This document shows positions 26,035 to 35,147 of a stretch of DNA of 64,000 bases, piece after piece (within the stretch, counting starts at the first letter, position 1; each line of letters begins with the position of its first letter). Position numbers and translations under genes: made by a program. Source of the DNA: Caenibacillus caldisaponilyticus. GTDB lineage: Bacteria > Bacillota > Bacilli > Bacillales > Sporolactobacillaceae. The stretch is taken from contig NZ_BDDQ01000050.1 of NCBI RefSeq assembly GCF_002003465.1, forward strand, positions 1-64,000. Reading direction: 5' to 3'. Under the pieces are notes generated by a model. That model saw only the letters and a program-made list of their open reading frames with translations. It did no database searches and was not told the DNA's origin.

Positions 26035-26691
26035 ATGAGCGCCAAAAAAATCTTAATGGTCGTCACGAACCATGCCGTCATCGACGAAGAACACCGCACC
26101 GGCATTTGGCTCGAAGAATTTGCCGTTCCTTATCAAGTGTTCAAGGAAAACGGATTTGAAGTGACCGTCGCGAGTCCGAAGGGCGGCGCCGCTCCCGTCG
26201 ATCCGCGCAGCTTGAACGACGAATGGAAAGACGAAAAAGCGCTGTTGGACGATACGGTGAAATTGGCGGATATCCAAACGGATGCCTATGATGCCCTTTT
26301 CTTCCCCGGCGGTCACGGCACGATGTTTGATTTTCCGAACGACCGATCGGTTCAAGACGCCATCCGCCGTTTCGACGATCAACAGAAAGTGATCGCGGCC
26401 GTTTGCCACGGCCCTGCCGCCTTGGTCGGCGCAACGCGGAGCGACGGCACGCCGCTCGTCGCCGGCAAGACCGTCACTTCCTTTACGGATGAAGAAGAAC
26501 GGGCTTCGAAATTGGACGCCTATATGCCGTTTCTCTTGGAATCCAAGCTCCGCGAACTCGGCGCCAAGTTCGTCGCCAAGGAAAAATGGAGCGACCACGT
26601 GGAAGTCGACGGCCACCTCGTGACCGGACAAAATCCCCAATCGAGCCGGAGCATCGCGCTGAAGGTCGTCGAACTGCTTAAAGCCGAATAA
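26035..26691 (+). CDS. DJ-1/PfpI family protein (Hsp31-like)
   Basis: A 218-residue class I glutamine-amidotransferase-like protein. The nucleophile elbow AVCHGPA gives Cys124 with His125, and the conserved acid is the Glu of WLEEFAVP near residue 27. The layout matches the Hsp31/YDR533C branch, whose members are glyoxalase III-like or protein deglycase/chaperone enzymes. GAAGGGGG precedes the ATG. A terminator at 26768 ends the gene. Confidence 0.87.
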   Translation: MSAKKILMVVTNHAVIDEEHRTGIWLEEFAVPYQVFKENGFEVTVASPKGGAAPVDPRSLNDEWKDEKALLDDTVKLADIQTDAYDALFFPGGHGTMFDFPNDRSVQDAIRRFDDQQKVIAAVCHGPAALVGATRSDGTPLVAGKTVTSFTDEEERASKLDAYMPFLLESKLRELGAKFVAKEKWSDHVEVDGHLVTGQNPQSSRSIALKVVELLKAE

Positions 26692-26767
26692 AGGCTCCTC
26701 GGTCTGAGGGTGGTTTGTTGGACCCCCAACTGACGGTTTCGAATGAATCCATAATGAAATGGGTCAA

Positions 26768-26788
26768 GGCGGGTATGCCCGCCTTTTT
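26768..26788 (+). terminator. Terminator after the DJ-1/PfpI gene
   Basis: Stem GGCGGG (26768-26773) with CCCGCC (26778-26783), TATG loop, then TTTTT. Confidence 0.85.
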
Positions 26789-26956
26789 CACGTTTTGATG
26801 AACCGGTCGGGCGCGGCGATTCGCCCCGCCTTGTGCCTTTTCGTTAACGCTTCATTTGAACCGGGCCGTCTGCCCCTCGGGCACGGCAAAAGCGCGCCGG
26901 CGGGACGCACCATACCAATGCTTACCGCCATGAGCGTTTTCTCCCGCCCGATCCGC

Positions 26957-27733
26957 TCACATGCAGCTTTGGCCGCCGTCGACGACGATCGTTTGCCCGA
27001 TGACGTAATCGGAAGCGGGTGAAGCGAGGAACAACGCCACCCCCTGGATGTCGCGGGCGGAGCCAAGCCGCCCGGCCGGCGTAAACGCCAATAGCACTTC
27101 TTCGATCTGTTCCAAGACGGCCTTGGTCATTTTCGTCGGGAAGAAACCCGGCGCAATCGCGTTCACCTGGATGTTGTGCGGGGCGAGTTTGACGGCGAGA
27201 TCTCTCGTGAACGACAGGACGGCCCCTTTGCTCGCGCTGTAGGCGACGGCGTCCATCATGCTCGGATGGGTGCCGATCAGGCCGGCCATCGACGCCATAT
27301 TGATGATTTTTCCGCGCTTTTGTTTGACCATCTCTCTGGCGACGGCCTGGGAAAAAATGAAGGTGCCCGTCGCGTTGACGGCCATGACCTTTTCCCACTT
27401 ATCAAGGGGCAATTCCAGAGCGGGCGCGCCCCATGTCGTCCCGCTGTTGTTGACCAAAATGTCGATGCTTCCAAAGGCGTCAAGCGTCGACCGCACGACG
27501 CGATGCACGTCGTCCGGTTTGGTGACGTCGCACTCGAACGCGAGCGATCCGACACCGTACGTTTCCTTCAATGAATCGCTCACTTCGCGGCAATTTTCAA
27601 CCTTCCGCGAGCACACGACGACGTTCGCGCCCGCTTCGGCATAGGCGCGGGCGATGTATTCGCCGAGCCCGCGCCCGCCTCCCGTGACGATCGCCGTTTT
27701 TCCGGTTAAATCAAACAAAGGATGATGGTTCAC
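26957..27733 (-). CDS. Short-chain dehydrogenase/reductase
   Basis: A 258-residue classical SDR: cofactor motif VTGGGRGLGEYIA, NNSGT in place of the usual NNAG, catalytic Ser in NMASMAG, and YSASK (Tyr-x-x-x-Lys). Near the end RLGSARDIQGVALFLASPASDYVIGQTIVVDGG is the standard dimer helix and tail. Start is GTG with a GGAGGGGG SD. It is the last gene of a four-gene run with two MaoC-type hydratases and a FabG-like reductase, suggesting acyl-thioester reduction or breakdown. Confidence 0.85.
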   Translation of the reverse strand: MNHHPLFDLTGKTAIVTGGGRGLGEYIARAYAEAGANVVVCSRKVENCREVSDSLKETYGVGSLAFECDVTKPDDVHRVVRSTLDAFGSIDILVNNSGTTWGAPALELPLDKWEKVMAVNATGTFIFSQAVAREMVKQKRGKIINMASMAGLIGTHPSMMDAVAYSASKGAVLSFTRDLAVKLAPHNIQVNAIAPGFFPTKMTKAVLEQIEEVLLAFTPAGRLGSARDIQGVALFLASPASDYVIGQTIVVDGGQSCM

Positions 27734-27805
27734 ACCACCCCCTCCTTCCGTTAAGCCTTTTGAGATGCCGCCCCTTTTACCTCCGCGACGCCCGGGTCCG
27801 CCGCC

Positions 27806-28216
27806 TTAATCCATTGCATCATACAGTTTAAAAACTACCGTCGCACGGGCGGCGGTGTCTCCGGTCTGTTTGACGGCTTCGACCTGGAACGTGAGGACAT
27901 CATCCGTTTTCGCCACCAGCTTGGCCGTCATGGTGATCTCGTCGTTTAAAAAGACCATCCCGGTGAACCGCGTCGAAAACGACGAAATAAAACCTTCCTC
28001 GAAATAAGGGGAAAACAGCTTGCCCATCCGGCCCATCGTCAGCATCCCGTGGGCGATGACGCCGGGCAAGCCGGCCTGTTCGGCGGCTTCATCGATGGTG
28101 TGGATCGGATTGTAATCGCCCGAGGCGCCGGCATATTTGATTAAATCCAGGCGCGAAACCGGCGGCCAGCGGAGCGGCGGCAACACGTCGCCGACTTTGA
28201 GATCGCCTAGCTTCAT
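27806..28216 (-). CDS. MaoC-like dehydratase subunit
   Basis: A 136-residue hot-dog-fold protein with the hydratase 2 motif: YAGASGDYNPIHTIDEAAEQAGLPGVIAHGMLTMG. The Asp and His of GDYNPIH are the catalytic pair of R-specific enoyl hydratases. Its ATG overlaps the upstream stop (ATGA), so it probably pairs with the 150-residue protein encoded just before it, together forming the two halves of a full-length MaoC enzyme. Confidence 0.87.
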   Translation of the reverse strand: MKLGDLKVGDVLPPLRWPPVSRLDLIKYAGASGDYNPIHTIDEAAEQAGLPGVIAHGMLTMGRMGKLFSPYFEEGFISSFSTRFTGMVFLNDEITMTAKLVAKTDDVLTFQVEAVKQTGDTAARATVVFKLYDAMD

Positions 28217-28665
28217 GCGTCGGCCATCCCCCTTCGGACGGCCTCCGTAAGAATGATCACGGAACGGCTGTGAAACACTTCTTCGCCTTGAGCATCCTCA
28301 CCGACGCGTTTCAGCGTCAAAAAGCCAAGTTTTCCCGAGCGCGCGGGTTTTTCCACGTAGCTTTCGACGACGGTGTAACCATACACCGCTTCCCCGACGC
28401 GGAGAGGACGTCTGTAAACAAACGACTGCTCGCCGTGAATGAGGCCCGCTTCCGGCAGGCGGAGCCCCTCCACCGTTCCATAATCGAAAACTTGCGGAAA
28501 AGTCGGCGGGGTGATGTTGGCCGCGTATCTGGACTTTTTCCCGAATTCAATGTTGAAGTAAAGGGGATGCGGATCGCCGACGGCTTCGGCGAACTTTTTG
28601 ACCGCGCCGCGTTCAACGATGTTCAAGATTTTTTTCGAACGTTTGCCGATGACCGCTTCAAACAT
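28213..28665 (-). CDS. MaoC N-terminal-like (FAS1-type) dehydratase subunit
   Basis: A 150-residue hot-dog-fold protein of the MaoC_dehydrat_N type: FAEAVGDPHPLYF, then ITPPTFPQVFDYG and FVYRRPLRVGEAVYGYTVVESY. It lacks the HTID-type catalytic segment of the partner and is thought to complete the heterodimer, as in bacterial two-subunit enoyl hydratases. GGGG SD upstream; 17 bases separate it from the FabG-like stop. Confidence 0.85.
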   Translation of the reverse strand: MFEAVIGKRSKKILNIVERGAVKKFAEAVGDPHPLYFNIEFGKKSRYAANITPPTFPQVFDYGTVEGLRLPEAGLIHGEQSFVYRRPLRVGEAVYGYTVVESYVEKPARSGKLGFLTLKRVGEDAQGEEVFHSRSVIILTEAVRRGMADA

Positions 28666-28682
28666 CCTTTTTCCCCTCCCGA

Positions 28683-29444
28683 TTAATTCGTCGGACCGCC
28701 GGCGACATAGAGGACTTGGCCGTTGACGAACGAGGACTCTTCCATCGCGAAAAACAGGACGGCGTTCGCGATATCTTCAGGCTTGCCGATGCGGCCGACC
28801 GGAATTTGCGCGGCGTTGTAGGCAATGAAATCTTCAAAGGACACGCCGAGCCGCTCGGCGGTCGCTTTCGTCATATCCGTTTCGATAAAGCCCGGCGCCA
28901 CCGCGTTGGTCGTGATGCCGAATTTACCGAGCTCAATCGCGAGCGTCTTCGTAAAGCCTTGCAACCCGGCTTTAGCGGTCGCATAGTTGGCTTGGCCGCG
29001 GTTTCCGAGGGCCGAAGTCGACGAAATGTTGATGATCCGCCCGTAGCGGTTTTCCACCATATATTTTTGAACGGCCCGGGCGGAGAGGAACGCGCCCTTT
29101 AAATGAACGTTCATGACCGCGTCCCAATCGTCATCGGTCATTTTATATAAGAGGTTGTCGCGGATGATGCCGGCGTTGTTAACGAGGATATCGATTTTTC
29201 CGAAGGTCTGGACGGCGGCGCGAACCGCCGCCTCGACCTGTTCCCGAACGGAAACGTCGGCCGTTTGCCCGATGACGTCGTACCCCTTTGCCTTAAATTC
29301 CGAAATCGTCGTTTCCAAGTTTTCACCGTTGACATCGAGGAGACAAACCTTCGCGCCTTCATCCGCAAACCTTTCGGCAATGGTTTTGCCGATGCCGCGG
29401 CTGGCTCCCGTGACAAACGCCACTCTTCCCGAAAAACGTTTCAT
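28683..29444 (-). CDS. 3-oxoacyl-ACP/acetoacetyl-CoA reductase, FabG-like
   Basis: A 253-residue SDR with VTGASRGIGKTIA, NNAGI, catalytic Ser in ISSTSALGNRG, YATAK and the ending FVNGQVLYVAGGPTN. The YATAKAGLQGFTKTLA block is FabG-like. First gene of the operon with two MaoC subunits and another SDR; together they could run a beta-oxidation-like or fatty acid-like reduction cycle on CoA esters. It is separated from the usual fab locus, so it is likely a catabolic or storage-type paralogue and not the essential fabG. Two cre-like sites lie 195-240 bases upstream. Confidence 0.85.
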   Translation of the reverse strand: MKRFSGRVAFVTGASRGIGKTIAERFADEGAKVCLLDVNGENLETTISEFKAKGYDVIGQTADVSVREQVEAAVRAAVQTFGKIDILVNNAGIIRDNLLYKMTDDDWDAVMNVHLKGAFLSARAVQKYMVENRYGRIINISSTSALGNRGQANYATAKAGLQGFTKTLAIELGKFGITTNAVAPGFIETDMTKATAERLGVSFEDFIAYNAAQIPVGRIGKPEDIANAVLFFAMEESSFVNGQVLYVAGGPTN

Positions 29445-29902
29445 TCAGCATTCCCCCGTTTCTCCCTCATATATGATACGGCTTGTGCAACGCCGCTGAT
29501 GAAAAACAGCGAACCGCCCAACCCCCCGGATGGGCGGATCCACCAATCGGCGCCGGCGGAAACGGTTTTCTGAACCGCTCCGTTGCGAAACGCCGTCGCT
29601 CCCTCCGCGTCCGGATTCCCATAAACATGTACGGCGACAGGAAGCGCTTTCGTCTGCTTTTACACTTTCTTGCAAGCGCTGTCATTTCCATCCGTTTAAA
29701 AAGCTCCGTCCACCGCGTTCGTGCGCCCATCGGCCATCGAGGTCTTCACATACACGGATTATAAAAATGGTAACGCATGACATAATCAATGTCAATATTT
29801 TCAGTCGTTCGCTAATTATCTGTCCTATTTGGATATTTGCGGGGCGGAAGCAGCCGTTGTGCTTTGTGGAGCCGCCGCCGTTCGCCAAGCTCCCCTTTCA
29901 AA
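29445..29902. other. Intergenic region with two cre-like sites
   Basis: No supported coding frame. TGCAAGCGCTGTCA at 29671-29684 differs by one base from the CcpA consensus TGWAANCGNTNWCA; a weaker copy lies at 29639-29652. They lie upstream of the FabG-like operon. Confidence 0.5.
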
Positions 29903-29939
29903 AGAAAAAACCCCGCCCCATTTTATGAAGGGGCGAGGC
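29903..29939 (-). terminator. Terminator after the 554-residue membrane protein gene
   Basis: Stem CCCCGCCCC (29911-29919) pairs with GGGGCGAGG (29930-29938, one mismatch). T-run on the minus strand 29910-29904. Confidence 0.75.
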
Positions 29940-29979
29940 AAGGCGGATCACGGTGGGCGGAATCCCTCTACTCCGCGCT

Positions 29980-31644
29980 TTATGGCGACATCTTAAAGTC
30001 GTCGACGGTCGCCACGACCTCATCGGTGTCGATGTATTTGATTTCGACCTTGACGCCTTTTTCCAGAAAGATCGAATACGGAAAATCGCTCGAAGACACT
30101 TCAAAGATTTTGTCAGAGCCCTTAATCATGAATTTCGTGATCGTGCCGTGGTCGCTCTCCGCTTTGTAAACGTGAGTGACGATGCCGCTCAACGTTTTCA
30201 GATCGGCGACATCGGTCGGGATCGTGCGATCGTTGCCCATTTTGGTCGCCAAGGCGTATTTATAATCGTCGAACAGCTTGCGTTTGATTTCACCGGCACT
30301 GTATACCTTTTCATCCTTGGCGTTGATCAGCATCATTTCACGCAACACATGGTTCGAGTCCATCAGGGGAACGACCCAAGTGAATTGGCCATAAATCATA
30401 TAAACCGTCGGGGTGCCCGCGACATATTTTTGGGCGCGGAACGTTTTCTCCGCCACGTTCATCGCCGATTTGCCGTTGAGCGTCCCGTTGGCGTCTTTAT
30501 AATAATACAAGGCCCCGGTACGCGCGTTGATCATGGAAAAGCCGACCATCGAGCCGCTTCCCGACTTCGGTCGGGTGAAATCGGTGAACCAATTCAACGC
30601 CAAGCGGTGGTCGAAGACGCCGTTCACTTCATCCTGCCCTTTCCAGTGGGTCGGCAGTTTGACGTCCTCTTGAGAGAAATGGGCGTTCCAAAAGCCGTGG
30701 ACATAGCGCCCGTACCAATCGTTCCAATCCTCGGCCACTTTCGTCGGAATCACTTGGTCCACGAACGCCGGCACCCGGCCCATGGGATATGATTTCACCG
30801 CTCCCGTCTTGGGATCGACGAGATAGATGCCTTTGATGTCCAAGATATTGCGGAATTTATTGTACTTCCCATAAGGAACGACGTAATATGGATGCCCGTT
30901 GTCGTCCGGCTCAAAGCTCGGATCGAGCAAAATTTCCGAGGGGTGTCCGGCGCGGACGTGCCTTTTCAGATCTTGCCCGAAATAGGCGGACGGGATGTAG
31001 ACCATATCGGTTTTGATCCATTCGGGTTCGGCATTTTCATCTTCGGCGTTCATTTTAATGTAACCGGGAACCGCATCCGCTTTGAGCCATTTAAAAAATC
31101 CGGTATATTCGATCGGCGTTACCCAATATAACGTGCCGTCGATTTTTTGCAACGTCGAGTCGCCCAAGTCGTAATATGAGGAATGCGGGAGCTCGCCCAA
31201 CAGTTTTTCGCTGCGGTAACGGGCGTACTCTTCCGGAACGACGGGAATATGTTTTTCGTCGACGGAATCCGTCTTCCCTGAAATGACTTTCGCTTTGGCG
31301 TTGACGAACGCATACTTGTCATCCGCGAGGGTCAACGGGTAGACAAAGACCATATAGGCGCCGGCCAGCGCACAGAGAAGCCCGACCAGGGGGGTGGCAT
31401 AAAAGCGCTTCGCTTTTATGAAAATCCCGTCGGCGAAAAGAAAGATCGCCCAGATAAATAGGCCGTAACTGATCAGCGCTTGAATCGTGTGGTCGACCAA
31501 AACAAAATAATTGAAGAAAAATACGATGGCAAGCCCGATGAGCAAGCGGAGCGCTTGGATGATCAAAAACCCCTTGCTCCGGCCGTACGTTCTCCAGATC
31601 GCCGGGTTCAATGTCAGCGCCAGCAATGACAACAAATAGACCAT
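29980..31644 (-). CDS. Membrane-anchored protein of unknown function
   Basis: A 554-residue protein I do not recognise. It has four membrane helices in the first 120 residues (MVYLLSLLALTLN, FLIIQALRLLIGLAIVFFF, IQALISYGLFIWAIFLF, PLVGLLCALAGAYMVFVYPL), then about 430 residues that should lie outside the cytoplasm, rich in Tyr, Trp and Asp, with repeated YW or YYY beta-type segments. The C-terminal 80 residues (LKTLSGIVTHVYKAESDHGTI) look like an OB-type beta domain. SD AGGAGG. Single gene. No catalytic motif seen. Confidence 0.7.
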   Translation of the reverse strand: MVYLLSLLALTLNPAIWRTYGRSKGFLIIQALRLLIGLAIVFFFNYFVLVDHTIQALISYGLFIWAIFLFADGIFIKAKRFYATPLVGLLCALAGAYMVFVYPLTLADDKYAFVNAKAKVISGKTDSVDEKHIPVVPEEYARYRSEKLLGELPHSSYYDLGDSTLQKIDGTLYWVTPIEYTGFFKWLKADAVPGYIKMNAEDENAEPEWIKTDMVYIPSAYFGQDLKRHVRAGHPSEILLDPSFEPDDNGHPYYVVPYGKYNKFRNILDIKGIYLVDPKTGAVKSYPMGRVPAFVDQVIPTKVAEDWNDWYGRYVHGFWNAHFSQEDVKLPTHWKGQDEVNGVFDHRLALNWFTDFTRPKSGSGSMVGFSMINARTGALYYYKDANGTLNGKSAMNVAEKTFRAQKYVAGTPTVYMIYGQFTWVVPLMDSNHVLREMMLINAKDEKVYSAGEIKRKLFDDYKYALATKMGNDRTIPTDVADLKTLSGIVTHVYKAESDHGTITKFMIKGSDKIFEVSSSDFPYSIFLEKGVKVEIKYIDTDEVVATVDDFKMSP

Positions 31645-31823
31645 TCAAATCCTCCTGACTCCAATGTCTCAACAATGATGTAAAGCCTGAATGCTTTCGG
31701 CCGCTTGTGCGGACGCATGCGAAAAAATGCAAATGGATTCGCACCGTTTGCCGTTCCTCTTAATATACGGGCAGCCGGAACGCCCGGTTTCACCTTTGCC
31801 TAAAAAAGCCGCTTGACGCGTCC

Positions 31824-31873
31824 AATAAAAAGGACGACCGGCCAAGGCGTAAAGCCTGCCTAGGCGGTCGTCC
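31824..31873 (-). terminator. Terminator after the MBL-fold gene
   Basis: Nine-base perfect stem GGACGACCG (31832-31840) with CGGTCGTCC (31865-31873), an inner AGGC/GCCT stem, and T-run on the minus strand. Confidence 0.75.
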
Positions 31874-31904
31874 GTCTCATTTTCCCACGTTTTAATTTAA
31901 GCCA

Positions 31905-32621
31905 TTAGCGGCCTTCCGTCAATGCCTGAATGCGCGCGTTGACATCGCCGCGATAAATGCCGCCGTGACAACAGACAACCGTTTCAATATCGTAGGCCGC
32001 CAATTTGCGGAGCGACGCGAGCGCCGTGTCCATATCAGGCGTCACGGCCGGATTGGGGCCGGACAGTTGGCCGTCGGCAACGATCATGGCATCACCCGCG
32101 ATCAACGTCTTCGACGGTTGATGATACAAGCTGATGTGACCGGGCGTGTGACCGGGCGTGGCGATGACCGTTATCCCGCCCGCAAACGGCAGCACGTCCC
32201 CATCAACCAGCGTTTGGTCGACTTTATGGGTAATCTTCCGATCGCTTTCCGGCACCGCCTGCAAGAGTTGCGCCATCCGCTCCGGCGTCATTTTGATCAG
32301 AGGTTTTTTGCCTTCTATGTACGGTTGATCATCTTTGTGAGCGAGGACGTCGATTTTATGATCTGACGCGCGTAAAATCGCCGTCAAGCCGCCGATGTGA
32401 TCGATGTCTTGGTGCGTCAAGATTATTCGATTTAACCGATCAAAAACGACGCCTTCTTTTTCCACGGCTTCACGGAGGGCGGCGAATTGCCCGGGCATCC
32501 CGGTATCGATGAGCACGACGTTTTCCTCATCCCATAAAAGGGTCGGATGGATGACGAACTGACGGCCCGCGTTCATTTCCAATTCCAAAACAGCAATACC
32601 GTTGGCAATTTTCATCATCAT
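31905..32621 (-). CDS. MBL-fold metallohydrolase
   Basis: A 238-residue metallo-beta-lactamase-fold enzyme. The metal motif reads THQDIDHIGG (His70, Asp72, Asp74, His75), so the second histidine of the usual HxHxDH is Asp, a variant common in this YflN-like branch. Later ligands are ATPGHTPGH, LIAGDA and CCHGG. It probably hydrolyses a lactone or ester; substrate unknown. The N-terminus is uncertain: three consecutive methionines start it and the nearest good SD is about 30 bases upstream. Confidence 0.82.
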   Translation of the reverse strand: MMMKIANGIAVLELEMNAGRQFVIHPTLLWDEENVVLIDTGMPGQFAALREAVEKEGVVFDRLNRIILTHQDIDHIGGLTAILRASDHKIDVLAHKDDQPYIEGKKPLIKMTPERMAQLLQAVPESDRKITHKVDQTLVDGDVLPFAGGITVIATPGHTPGHISLYHQPSKTLIAGDAMIVADGQLSGPNPAVTPDMDTALASLRKLAAYDIETVVCCHGGIYRGDVNARIQALTEGR

Positions 32622-32870
32622 AGAAAGCTCGGCCGTGAGCTTTCCTTCACCTCCATTGAAATGATCGGATCGTTTTCATCATACCAATCCGCTCGATCCG
32701 TCGGCAAAAATCGTGATCGGGCGAGTGCATGAACCGGCAGTGTGACGGTCTTCCGTTCACTTATGATTCCGCTCGGCCCCAAACGTCGCAAACGCTTGAT
32801 GACGCAACCGATGAACATGGGGAGCCGCCCTTAAATAGGTAGGCGGCCGTTTGGGCGCCGATAGTCTCCC

Positions 32871-33359
32871 CTACTTTTTCTTTCCCTTAACCTTTGTCTT
32901 CCGGTTTTGTTTTCGCTCAAGGTAAACAAGCTCTCTTTGCAGTTTTTTATAGCTGATCAAGCGCCCGGCGGGCAACGTACCGTCTTTCAGAGCCGCTTGA
33001 ACGGCGCAGCCCGGCTCGCCGTCATGGGCGCAATCGCGGAAGCGGCAGCGCGCCGCAAGCGCTTCGATATCCCAAAATTCCGCCTTTAAACCGTCCGCGG
33101 AGTCCCATAGCCTCCCTGGCATCACGCCTGACGAGGACGGCGACCCAATCGCCGACAACGGGCCGCGATCCCCCGCTTCCACGCGGGCAAACATGTTGCC
33201 GGACAGCCGCGCCGAAAGCTCGCCGTGTGCGCTGTATAAACGATAAAGGCCTTTATGTTCCGTCGCGATCCGGGCCGCTTCCAGTTCAGAACGGCCCAGC
33301 GCGTCCAAAGCTTCTTGGAAGCAAGGCTTCCAACCGAGTTGTTCAAGCGTAGCGATCAA
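32871..33359 (-). pseudogene. rsgA-like GTPase paralogue with internal deletion and frameshift
   Basis: The 162 residues match the ends of RsgA (ribosome small-subunit GTPase, normally about 300-350 residues). N-terminal part: LEQLGWKPCFQEALDALG to ARVEAGDRG. C-terminal part: LWDSADGLKAEFWDIEALAARCRFRDC and GEPGCAVQAAL, the zinc-binding tail. The whole GTPase core between them is missing. At the junction another frame reads PVVGDWVAV, the canonical RsgA motif that should come next, so a frameshift and a deletion together restored one frame. The TTG at 33359 still has AGGAGG. It cannot bind GTP; a complete rsgA must lie elsewhere. Confidence 0.85.
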
Positions 33360-33471
33360 TGCGTTTCCTCCTGACGATGAATTTGTGATGAAGCGCGGCC
33401 GCACGCTTAGGCATGGCGATTCGTGTTGTTGAATTGCCGGATGCCCTTTCGCCCGCGCGGTCGGCGCCAAA

Positions 33472-33492
33472 ATCAAAAAGGGCGTACCGCCC
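33472..33492 (-). terminator. Terminator after phoR
   Basis: Stem GGGCG (33480-33484) with CGCCC (33488-33492). Five T follow on the minus strand. It lies 240 bases beyond the phoR stop, before the rsgA-like relic. Confidence 0.5.
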
Positions 33493-33728
33493 AAAAACTT
33501 GGCGCAGCACCGCCCTCTTCATCGTCAAGACGGATTGAACCGTATCGAGTTAAGACGAAAGGAATCGCTCTGTTCGGTCGACGGGCATGAAGGGGCGGTG
33601 CGAAGAACGACGACGGTTTTCTATCCATTGAAACAAACCGTTGTTCTTCATCCTGCATCCCTTCTTTCCGTTCGAAAGTAAGATGATTGTATCAAAAACT
33701 TAAAGAGTTGTAAATGGTTTCTGAAAAA

Positions 33729-35147
33729 TCAGAGGTGCGTCGCCGCGGCGTGAGCTTCACCTTCACGAGCCGGCGGTTCGGGTCTGTGTTTACGAAAGGA
33801 GATCGTAAAGGTCGTCCCGTGGCCTGGCTGGCTTTTGACCGCAATCTTCGCGCGATGCGCTTCCGCCAAATGCTTGACGATCGCCAATCCGAGACCAGTC
33901 CCTCCGGAATCGCGGCTTCGCGCTTTGTCCACCCGATAAAACCGCTCGAAAATGCGGGGGATTTCCTCTTCCTCGATGCCGATGCCCTCATCGGCGGTCA
34001 CCCAATCGACGACATCGCCCTTTTCTTTCAATTCGACGGTGACGGTGCTTTCCGGCGGCGAATAAGCGATCGCGTTGTTGATGACGTTCATGAACATTTG
34101 TTTCAGGCGCTCGCTGTCGCCGGCGATTCGCGTGTCGCCCTCCGTTCGGACGGTGAAAGCGATCTGTTTCTTTTCGGCTTTATCTTTTAACAGGATAAGG
34201 GTATCGTGCAAAACGTCTTGCAGATCGACCGTTTCCCAGTTCAATCGGAACGACTCCTGCTCAATCTTGGAGAGTTCCAATAAATCCTTGATCAAATGTT
34301 GCAAGCGTTCGCTTTCTTTCCAAATGATTTGCAAAAATTGGCGAACGACTTCGGGGTTTTGCCCGTCGTTTTCTAGAAGCGTTTCCGCAAATCCCTTGAT
34401 GGACGTCACCGGCGTCTTCAATTCGTGGGAAACGTTGGCGACGAAATCTTGGCGCATTTTCTCGAGTTTCTTCAACTCCGTAATATCATGGAGGACGACG
34501 ACCACGCCTTTTTTTGGCTGGGAGCTCAATTGAATCGGCGCCGTATGGATATCGAAATGGCGCCTTTCAATAGAAAAAGCGAGCACCGCCTGTTTGTTCA
34601 TTGGCTGGTTATTGGCGAACGTGGCACGAATGATGTCGACGAGCTGCGGATAAGGCAATAAAGCGTCGTAGGGTTGATAAGCCAACTCATCGTCCGACAG
34701 CTGGAACATTTTTTTAAAAAGGGTGTTGGCGTGGATGATCCGTTTTTTATCATCGATTAAAATCAGCGGGCTGGCCGCGTTTTCAACAATCGTGTTCAAT
34801 TGATCGCGCTGGTCTTCGACGGATTGCCTCGTCTTCTCGAGCTTTTGCCCGAGTTCGTTAATGTAGGGCACCAAAACGCCGAACCGGTCCGTGGACGGTT
34901 CCACCCGGTACCGATAGTCGCCGTCGGCCAACCGCCGAAGCGCAAACACGACTTTGCCCCAAGGTTCGGTCATGCCGATCATCATCCGATAAACGACGAG
35001 GAACGAAATAAGGAAAATCAGGCTGTCGATGCCCAACGCCAGAAGCCAACTTTCAGTGAGAACGAGCAGGATAAAACAGGCGATGCAGGCGGCTGAAGAC
35101 AAGCACATGCCCAAGGCGAAGCTCAATTGCCGCTCGAATCGTTTCAC
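33729..35147 (-). CDS. phoR: Phosphate sensor histidine kinase PhoR, short form
   Basis: A 472-residue histidine kinase. Two membrane helices at residues 8-30 and 34-56 are separated by only a few residues, then HAMP (about 57-110), PAS (115-225), the H-box FVANVSHELKTP with His241, N-box and GTGLGLAI. B. subtilis PhoR (about 580 residues) has a sizeable extracytoplasmic domain between the helices; this one has none, so sensing must use the membrane part or the PAS domain. GTG start overlaps the phoP stop (GTGA). Together with pst it controls phosphate supply. Confidence 0.92.
   Translation of the reverse strand: MKRFERQLSFALGMCLSSAACIACFILLVLTESWLLALGIDSLIFLISFLVVYRMMIGMTEPWGKVVFALRRLADGDYRYRVEPSTDRFGVLVPYINELGQKLEKTRQSVEDQRDQLNTIVENAASPLILIDDKKRIIHANTLFKKMFQLSDDELAYQPYDALLPYPQLVDIIRATFANNQPMNKQAVLAFSIERRHFDIHTAPIQLSSQPKKGVVVVLHDITELKKLEKMRQDFVANVSHELKTPVTSIKGFAETLLENDGQNPEVVRQFLQIIWKESERLQHLIKDLLELSKIEQESFRLNWETVDLQDVLHDTLILLKDKAEKKQIAFTVRTEGDTRIAGDSERLKQMFMNVINNAIAYSPPESTVTVELKEKGDVVDWVTADEGIGIEEEEIPRIFERFYRVDKARSRDSGGTGLGLAIVKHLAEAHRAKIAVKSQPGHGTTFTISFRKHRPEPPAREGEAHAAATHL

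Noticed and set aside
32618-32818. 66-codon frame ending on the MBL gene start
   Set aside because: TGA overlaps the ATG as in coupled genes, but no SD, no domain and no conserved look.
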